From assembly GCA_947311845.1 (NCBI GenBank), contig CAMZMU010000040.1:69359560-69423559 (forward strand): a DNA stretch of 64,000 nt, given 5' to 3'. Both the position numbers and the translations under genes were made by a program. The notes below the pieces were generated by a model. It saw nothing but the letters and a program-made list of their open reading frames with translations, was not told the origin of the DNA and made no database searches. This DNA is from Poa pratensis. Lineage: Eukaryota > Streptophyta > Magnoliopsida > Poales > Poaceae. How positions within the stretch are numbered: position 1 is the stretch's first letter; every line of letters begins with the position of its first letter. Shown in pieces: positions 56,916 through 64,000 of the stretch.

Positions 56916-57981
56916 AGCATCTCTAGCATCCCGGATAAATCTCCGGCCCCGAAATATTCCAGGTCAATATATGGGTTGGGTCTTTTTTTACGGCCCGAAC
57001 AGATACCACATTTCGGTCCGACCTGGATAATTTATATAGTGCTCTGAATAAACGGCGGCTCGGACAGTATATCAACGATACCGGGAGAGTTTTGGGTACG
57101 CATACTGTTTCCCTTCGCCACGATTCCTCCCCTCCATCGTGAGGTGTAGTTAACTCCGGTGAGCAATCACTCCCGTTCTGAAGCAAAGTTCGCCCCCATG
57201 ACGACAGATCAATAGCCAGTGGTGGAAGGCAGGGCGGGCGAGGCAGAGGCAGTGGGCCCCGGGGCGAGGATGAGGAGAGCCACCGCGGCCGCTCGGCTGC
57301 CTCAAGCAAGCGTGGTCGCCTCCGAGGAAGGGGGGGGAGGGGTGGGACGGCGTGCGTGACCTTGTCCAGCCGTTCATCGACAAGAACTGTGTCGCGGCGT
57401 TAGGGTCCGTTCCCGACACTGCGGCCGCTCGGGTCGCTGTCGACGCCGCGGTGGCTCGATTCCGCTAGGGCCATTGTCGCGCCAGCCCGCTCGCACGACG
57501 AGGACAAGGACGATGAGGAGGCATGGTGCTCCGACTGGGATGAGTCTGATGTGCTCGACGAGCACTTCCTCCCCCATCAAGCGGTGTCGTGAAAATGACG
57601 GTGCCACTCAATGAAGTCAGGCGAGCGGCGGCGAACGGCGACACTACTGCTCAGCGCTGCTACGAAGAAGCGTTGGACGACCACAAGCTAGCGTGGGCAG
57701 AGCGCGTCTCTGCCTTCAAGTTCTATCTCAATTACGACGAGCAGCCACCAAAGATCTGTTGTTAGAGTTAAGTTTTTGTTCGTTCTATATATGCAGATTT
57801 CTACTATAATCTCACGCGAACTATCTTGGTGTTGACATCTAGCGCGACCAAATTTATTTGAATATCCCGTACCATTGCGGTATCAGTTCTGCACGGACGA
57901 TTGGCGAACCACAAAATCCATTTCGGGGCAGCTAGATAAAATTTCCGAGGTGAGATTATCCGGGATCTGCTAGAGATGCTC
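56916..57981. mobile_element. Non-autonomous PIF/Harbinger element, 1.07 kb
   Basis: TAA target duplication at 56913-56915 and 57982-57984. Imperfect terminal inverted repeats: left agcatctctagcatcccgg, right complement gcatctctagcagatcccgg. It holds a small coding-like frame on the plus strand at 57594-57764 (starts MTVPLNEVRRAAANGD, ends PKICC) without known domain. Confidence 0.75.
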
Positions 57982-57984
57982 TAA

Positions 57985-58760
57985 AGCATATTATGGGATC
58001 CCGTATAATCTCATCCCGGAAAACAAGTATTCGGTTCCCAAAACCGCTTCATGTTCGTAAATGGATCTAGCGGAACAGATACCAAAAATTGTATTGGAAA
58101 TTGGAAAACGGACTTCACGCTAGATTCATCAGTTCATCACACCCCCGAAACATACTTCGGACGACTTTACAGACATAGAAACGAGTTCTTTACATACGAA
58201 GAACCAAAAGGGCAGACGCCGGCGAATGATGTGCACGCCACCGGACCTATTGTTTCGACGCCAAAGTTCGCATGGGAAGCTGCGCTCCTCCGGTCCTCCC
58301 TCTCCCGGCTTCGCTGCGAGCTCGAGGCTCAACCGGATGTTGTGCTCGAGCGACGCTTCGTTGATCACGGCGGCCCACTGGTCGGTCGAACGACGCCGCT
58401 TCTCCGCGCGATATGTGTAGCGCACATATTTCTCCTTGATGCGTGTGAGCAGCTCGTCGTCTTCGTGATTGCGGTGAGCTCCTCCGGATCAGAATTCTGT
58501 GGTGGGCTCGGTGACCGACGAAATGTCGGAGTCGGAGTCCTCGAGGTACTCTTTGGAGGAGGTGGAGTCCCCAGTGGCGGCAGTCATGCCCCCGCCACAC
58601 CGCCGAGGCCGACATCGCCGTGCTCGTGCTCCATTTGGCGCCGGAGAAATGGACTAATTGCTCGCCGGAGCAAGCTAATCCTAGCGGCGGCGGGAAAGAA
58701 ATTGCAGCGGAGGTATCCAGGGGTCAAACCCTAAACGCCCCCAATACCATTGATATACTG
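57985..58760 (-). pseudogene. Decayed coding fragment next to Harbinger element
   Basis: Minus-strand pieces between 58590 and 58230 read MTAATGDSTSSKEYLEDSDS, then a stop, then HEDDELLTRIKEKYVRYTYR and STDQWAAVINEASLEHNIRL. The composition suggests a nuclear or transposon accessory protein, but no family is recognised. The left edge (57985-58020) resembles the Harbinger termini of the previous element, so it may be a second rearranged copy. Confidence 0.4.
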
Positions 58761-59271
58761 TCGAAGCCGTCTCTTATCCATAGGACCGGATAAAATTATA
58801 CAGGCTAGACCGATATATAGTGCCTGTTCAGACCGTAAAAACGATTCGACCCGCATATCGAACCGAATTTTCCAAGTCGTGCCTTATTCGGGATAAACGG
58901 AAAACAGAACTGGAAAAACCAAGCAGGACCAGCAACTAATGCGAAGTATACAGGGGAAAAACAGAGGAATCTACCCCACATATTCCCCGGTGCCGCACAG
59001 AGGAAATGCTGCCAGAGCCAGACCTTCCTCCCTGCGCCGGTTCTTGGTGCACCGGCCGAAAACGAAACCTGCGCCGGTTCTCTCGTCACTCCAGCCGCCT
59101 CCCTCCCCGGTGCACGCGCGCAAGCCCCGGCTCCACGCACGCAGCGTCTTCTTCGCCCCCACCACCACCACCACCTCCCCCACCCAAAACCCGCCCCTTC
59201 CCCGTGTCAAAACCTCCGAGCTCGCCAAAACCGATCGCCAGCTCAGCACAGGACGCCGGCGACGGACCCCG
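58761..59271 (+). other. Upstream region and leader of uridine kinase-like gene
   Basis: GC-rich with CT/CCA tracts. A frame open from 58939 joins the kinase ORF in phase (111 extra codons, rich in Arg, Pro, Ser and Thr, poor in acidic residues), which could be a leader or a plastid transit peptide. Confidence 0.5.
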
Positions 59272-62200
59272 ATGGAGGACGTGCTGGAGTCGGCGGTGGG
59301 GGCCCACTTCAGCGGCCTCCGCCTCGACTCGCGCCGCCTCTCCTCCTCCTCCCTCCCGTCCTCGCCCTCCTCCTCCGCGACCTCCAAAGCAACGACCGAC
59401 GCCTCCGCACTCGCCGCCGCAGCAAGCAGGCTCGCCGCTCCCACGGCCAGGCAGCCCTTCGTGATCGGTACGCCTCTCTCACGCTTTCTCCTCTAATTTC
59501 TCCGGTTCTGTTTTGTTTTCAATTTTCTTTCTTTTGGGGGTGCGTTCGCTCTCAAGGGGTCACCGGAGGGACGGCGTCGGGGAAGACGACGGTCTGCGAC
59601 ATGATCATCCAGCAGCTGCACGACCACCGCGTCGTGCTCGTCAACCAGGTTCTTCGCTCTTCATTCCTCGTTGGGCTGCAGTTTTTTTTTCAACTCTGAA
59701 TTTCTTCTCCGGTAGTGCGCACTTTCTCTTCTTTCGAAAAGGGGACTGCCCGGCCTCTGGACAGCCATTCATTGCGTGCTGTCCTGCAATGTCTATATGG
59801 TTGTGTGGTGAATTCTGGAGCATCCGTTGTTTGATTCGGGAATCCTTTACTGTGATGATGCCTTGCTTCATAAATGATTCGAACTGTTGGCAAGTTGGTG
59901 TCTTTGCTCGGGGAATTTGGATCTAGCCGTTATCTTTTGTTATATCAACAATATCCCTCTTCACACTCCACTTTTAACGTTTCCAATTGGCATCTTTTTT
60001 TCTGTCAAAATCTGATGCAATATTGGATGGCTATTAAAGCACATCATGCTACACCACCCAACCACATAAAACTTATTACCAAGAGCAAATATAATTAAAC
60101 TTTGGTTGTAATTTTGCAGGATTCATTCTACCATGGTTTAACTGAGGAACAATCTGATCATGTGGGAGAGTACAACTTTGATCACCCTGGTATTTACATT
60201 GATGAAAATCTATGCTGTTTTCTACCGCAGTTTTTCAAAACAAAAACAAACTTTTGGGTAAGAATGATTTTTATATCTTTCTGTCTCTGCTCTCTGCAGA
60301 TGCATTTGATACCGATCGACTTCTGGAGTGCATGGGAAAGTTAAAAAGTGGGCAATCTGTAAATATTCCAATATATGATTTCAAGAATCATCGACGATGC
60401 TCTGAGAGCTTTAGAAAGGTAATTCTGCATAATTAATCATTGATGTTAAAGTCACAGTGCCTTTATTATTTATGATGCTATTGGTTACAATTTCGTCTCA
60501 AAATGTTGTGTGTGGAAACGAGATGAAAAATTAATGACATGATATGCCTGTTGTTATCTGTCAATCCAGTGAATGCCGATTTAACTTAGGTTATTGATGC
60601 TTCAGGGAATGTTGTTGTAGTTCTAATTTTTATGTTCTGATTGTTTCCATTAATTAATAATAGACATTTGGCCCCACCAACCGTCTAACAAGTACTACAA
60701 GAGTGTTGAAACTGTAAATTCGCGAGGTTTTAGGGATGGGGAAATATCCATGTGATATACAAAGCATGATGAAACAATGTTTATCCGAAATGATAGTTTG
60801 GCTCTCAATCTATGTACAGATCAATTTATAAAGCTGTTGGCAGCCTTACCACCAGGGCCCTAGTTCTTCCATTGTAAATTTGTAAATACAACACGGGAGC
60901 TTGTGTCGCACAAAGACGTCTAGTGTTGTTGGTGATACATTTTCTGTCTTGCGTTAATGCAAGCAAAACCAAATGGATATGATGGTTAACTAGGTCCAAA
61001 ACTCCTCTTTTCAATGAATCACTGATTATTCATTTTTGTTAGGTTAATGTATCAGATGTCATCATTTTGGAGGGAATCTTAGTTTTTCATGATCAAAGGG
61101 TGCGTGACCTGATGGATATGAAAATTTTCGTTGACACAGGTTTGTTGCTGTTCTCTTTGGTAAATATATGATTGTTAACAACGTGGATACAATGTTGAAG
61201 ACATTGCATGCACTGAGTGTATTGCAGTGTATTACCAAGAGCTACTCTTTTACCACTCACCCTTTCTTCTATTGGCCTCTATGCATCGGTTTTAGATGCT
61301 GATATTAGGCTTGCCCGGCGAATAAGGCGTGATACCGTTGAAAGAGGCAGAGATGTTCTCTCAGTACTTGAGCAGGTAATACAAACACGTCTTTTCTGCT
61401 TCGCTTTTGAATCTTAGCCTTATTCTATTCGAATACATTATACTCTCTAAGTTTCAATTCTTTCAACATATAAGGCATGCACACAGCTTAAAATATTGTT
61501 TCTCTGTTATGCTCATTATGCCTCTCTCCCTTCCGTATTTATGGGTAAACCTTTGCATAATCTGTTCTCTTGTTATACCCATGACATTAACACGGGTATA
61601 TCATGGTCGTCTCTATCTACCATTCTAACATTGTCTTGATATCATAACCTCCTTAATCCATGTGCTTTCTCCAAATATCTACTATAAAAGAAATGAAGGG
61701 AGTATATATATTCATGCCATCATGTTAACAATACACATATATGACATTACCCTTTTTGACACGAACTTTTGATGGAATAATTAGTATGGGAGGTTTGTGA
61801 AGCCCGCGTTCGATGATTTTGTTCTTCCTTCCAAGAAATATGCTGATGTGATCATACCACGAGGAGGAGATAACCATGTTGCCATTGATTTAATTGTGCA
61901 ACATATTCGTACAAAACTTGGTCAACACGATCTGTGCAAATTTTATCCAAATGTGAAAGTAGTTCACACAACTTTCCAGGTAATTTGTTGTCACTGTTGA
62001 TTTGAGCTTTATAAGAGTGCTTAGATTTCCAAAATTGCGATGCTATTAAAGATTCATCTGAACAGATACGGGGAATGCATACTCTCATTCGTGATCAGGA
62101 AATTGCTACTCCTGATTTTGTCTTCTATTCAGATCGGCTGATTCGTCTGGTATACTCTTGTTTCTTGTGGCCTCCACCTCTCTATCTTTTTTTAGGTAGC

Positions 62201-63059
62201 TTACTTCCCTAGTTTGGTGTCTAAGTTGAACTGCATAGTTCATAAAAGTGGTCTGTAGTAACGTGTTACTGACATGGAAATACCTTGCTAGGTAGTTGAG
62301 CATGGTCTGGGACATTTGCCATTTACGGAGAAGCAGGTCGTTACACCTACAGGTACAGTAGTATGTTTCTAGTTTTGTTGTGTCATACACTTTTTTTTGT
62401 AAATTTTTCTGAAGAATTTCTAAGCCATGCTTCAGTCAGGCATGGCTGAAGATCTGGAATAGTCCGCCCTTTTTTCCAGAAACATGGCAAGACCTCTACC
62501 TTTTCATTTAGAGGAAAATAACTTAAAGTACAGATGCCTAGTTTGTTACACGAAAACCAGGCAAAAGAACACACAATAACCCCATAATGTCAATACTGAT
62601 CTACCCTGTCATTGTTTACCAGAGTTTGTGTGGAGATAAGGCAGAACAAAATCATCGAATGCAGGCTTCACAAAAATTGTTTCCCCTCAAAGTGTGAAAC
62701 AAGAGTTTAAATGCCTATCCCCTCAAAGTGTGAAATAAAACTTATACATGTCATAAGCATTTGGTACAATATGCCATTATGAAATCTGATAGGCTTGGTC
62801 CAATATGCATTCATAAAATAATCTTCTGGAAGGATTTCTAAGGATTGTTGATTGTTTGACCTGTTTACTTCTACAACTGTGAACTGTACATTTCTGTTAA
62901 CACAAGGCCTGTGTAACCAACTACCCATTCATATTCTGTGATAACCAAAGAATGGAAGTTCTCTACACTAACATCATGATTATCTATGCGTTGTGCAGGA
63001 TCTATTTATTCGGGAGTTGACTTCTGCAAGAAGCTCTGTGGAGTGTCAATTGTTCGAAG
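59272..63059 (+). CDS. UKL: Uridine kinase / uracil phosphoribosyltransferase-like, 5' ten exons (runs off window)
   Basis: Exons 59272-59467, 59557-59648, 60120-60189, 60300-60418, 61043-61139, 61296-61375, 61785-61979, 62066-62149, 62292-62352, 62999-63059 give 351 codons with consistent phases and GT...AG introns. The kinase domain has the P-loop GGTASGKTT, then [42 protein letters not shown] and [20 protein letters not shown]. The UPRT part begins with [40 protein letters not shown] and [15 protein letters not shown]. It phosphorylates uridine/cytidine to UMP/CMP in pyrimidine salvage. Plant members are fusions of about 480 residues, so about 130 residues lie beyond the edge. The start [20 protein letters not shown] aligns with the usual family start; an in-frame extension from 58939 may be a transit peptide. 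No lesion seen. Confidence 0.93.
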
Positions 63060-64000
63060 GTATGCACCTCATACTATAGCGTTATATGCAGCGTACAGTG
63101 ATATGTTCGTAGAATGTTAAAATTTCTAGCCTAGATTACATAGCTCTACTTTGCTCCATTCCATCTTTGTGTAATCAAACATTAAGCTAGTAGGAACAAC
63201 ATGTGCCGATTAAACTTGTGTACAATTTCCTTGCCTCCTTCCCTTTCCCTGTCCCAACCAAATTTCATATTAATATGGAGAAAGAAAATATCTACGTCGC
63301 CTTTTGTAGGCAAATTGTACAACATCGTGCACCAGTTATTTAAGGCAGTGCACAATAGTTTGAGAGAAGATAAAATGTACATATTTTTATGGGACTATAT
63401 GATGACGGTGTACGTTATTTCACAGATGAGATTACAGTACCCTGGATTATTCAAAGTTGTTGTAAATCCTATACAATTCAATCACTCAAATTTCGCATGT
63501 CCAGTCCACTAGATAAATTCATATGGATAAGTAAATGAAATCTGGCAAAATCCGGGACAGATTGAATGTTGATGAGGATGGTACAACACTAGAGATAATA
63601 CTCTAAACACATAATACCCTGACATGAACTAAATTGTACAGCATCCGGTTGTACACCACAAGTATGTTATTAGAAATACTAATATTTGGCACTCTTCTCC
63701 TAGTAGAAGAAATATAAAAGCTGACTTAGCCAGACATAGAGTCTATGCTGGATTTAATGTCATTGGCGCTGTTCTTGGCATCTAAGGCAATGATGGCTAA
63801 GCCCCTCCCCCCCTATCCCAGCACAATAGAGCATGTTTGCACCTTTCCAATGATTTGGGAACTTCTTCTTTGATAAGCCGTCGCTATCCAACATGTACTC
63901 ACCATTCTACACTCATAATCAAATTACTTATGTTAGGATATATAGCAAATGTTTCATGTAGAGAAACTACACTTGGAAAATTCAAATCTCAATAATGCGA
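63060..64000 (+). other. Intron 10 of uridine kinase-like gene
   Basis: No exon matching the next UPRT segment is visible before the window end, so this intron is longer than 940 bp. It is AT-rich, with no other gene seen. Confidence 0.6.

Overview
This is nuclear DNA from a large-genome grass, most likely a Triticeae species (wheat, Aegilops or barley group). The evidence is intron-containing plant genes, nested LTR retrotransposons and CACTA transposons filling most of the window, tRNA-Asp-type primer binding sites, PIF/Harbinger and Stowaway elements, and locally expanded F-box genes. All calls come from reading the sequence by eye; no database search was possible.

Layout. 0.6-2.3 kb: a DNA transposon with terminal inverted repeats. 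2.3-3.1 kb: a broken subtilase. 3.5-6.0 kb (minus strand): exons 3-9 of a first acid-lipase gene, broken by a frameshift and by a 708-bp transposon in its last exon. Its second intron runs into a stack of nested insertions. That stack is a CACTA element (from 6028 to about 25.96 kb, minus strand) carrying a 9.6-kb Athila-like Gypsy element (6087-15660) and a 6-kb non-autonomous LTR element (18112-24093). The right LTR of the second element is largely inverted. 26.2-27.5 kb: a Harbinger-type Myb/SANT-like ORF. 28.2-28.5 kb: a LINE remnant. 30.0-34.3 kb: a small secreted cysteine-rich peptide gene whose signal-peptide exon is split by a 3.7-kb AT-rich, Helitron-like insertion. 35.8-37.0 kb: a poly(A)-tailed retroposed element with a 15-bp target duplication. 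37.55-39.77 kb (minus strand): a second, intact nine-exon lipase paralogue. 40.4-41.2 kb: another poly(A)-tailed GC-rich element. 42.7-43.9 kb: a dead PIF/Harbinger transposase. 45.9-47.1 kb (minus) and 49.0-50.8 kb (plus): two different F-box-family pseudogenes. 51.87-54.03 kb: a solo Copia-like LTR. 54.55-55.15 kb: a LINE 3' end. 56.1-56.8 kb: another retroposed element with a 17-bp target duplication. 56.9-58.0 kb: a non-autonomous Harbinger element. 59.27 kb to the window end: an apparently intact uridine kinase/uracil phosphoribosyltransferase gene that runs off the edge.

Function. Only the second lipase (extracellular or vacuolar lipid hydrolysis) and the uridine kinase-like gene (pyrimidine salvage) look intact. 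The first lipase, subtilase, cysteine-rich peptide, both F-box genes and the Harbinger transposase are damaged. The two lipases, plus a third short copy of their 3' flank at 35.17-35.23 kb, point to repeated local duplication followed by transposon erosion. The most unusual object is the LTR element with inverted LTR bodies, which forms a 1.2-kb inverted repeat around its own coding region.
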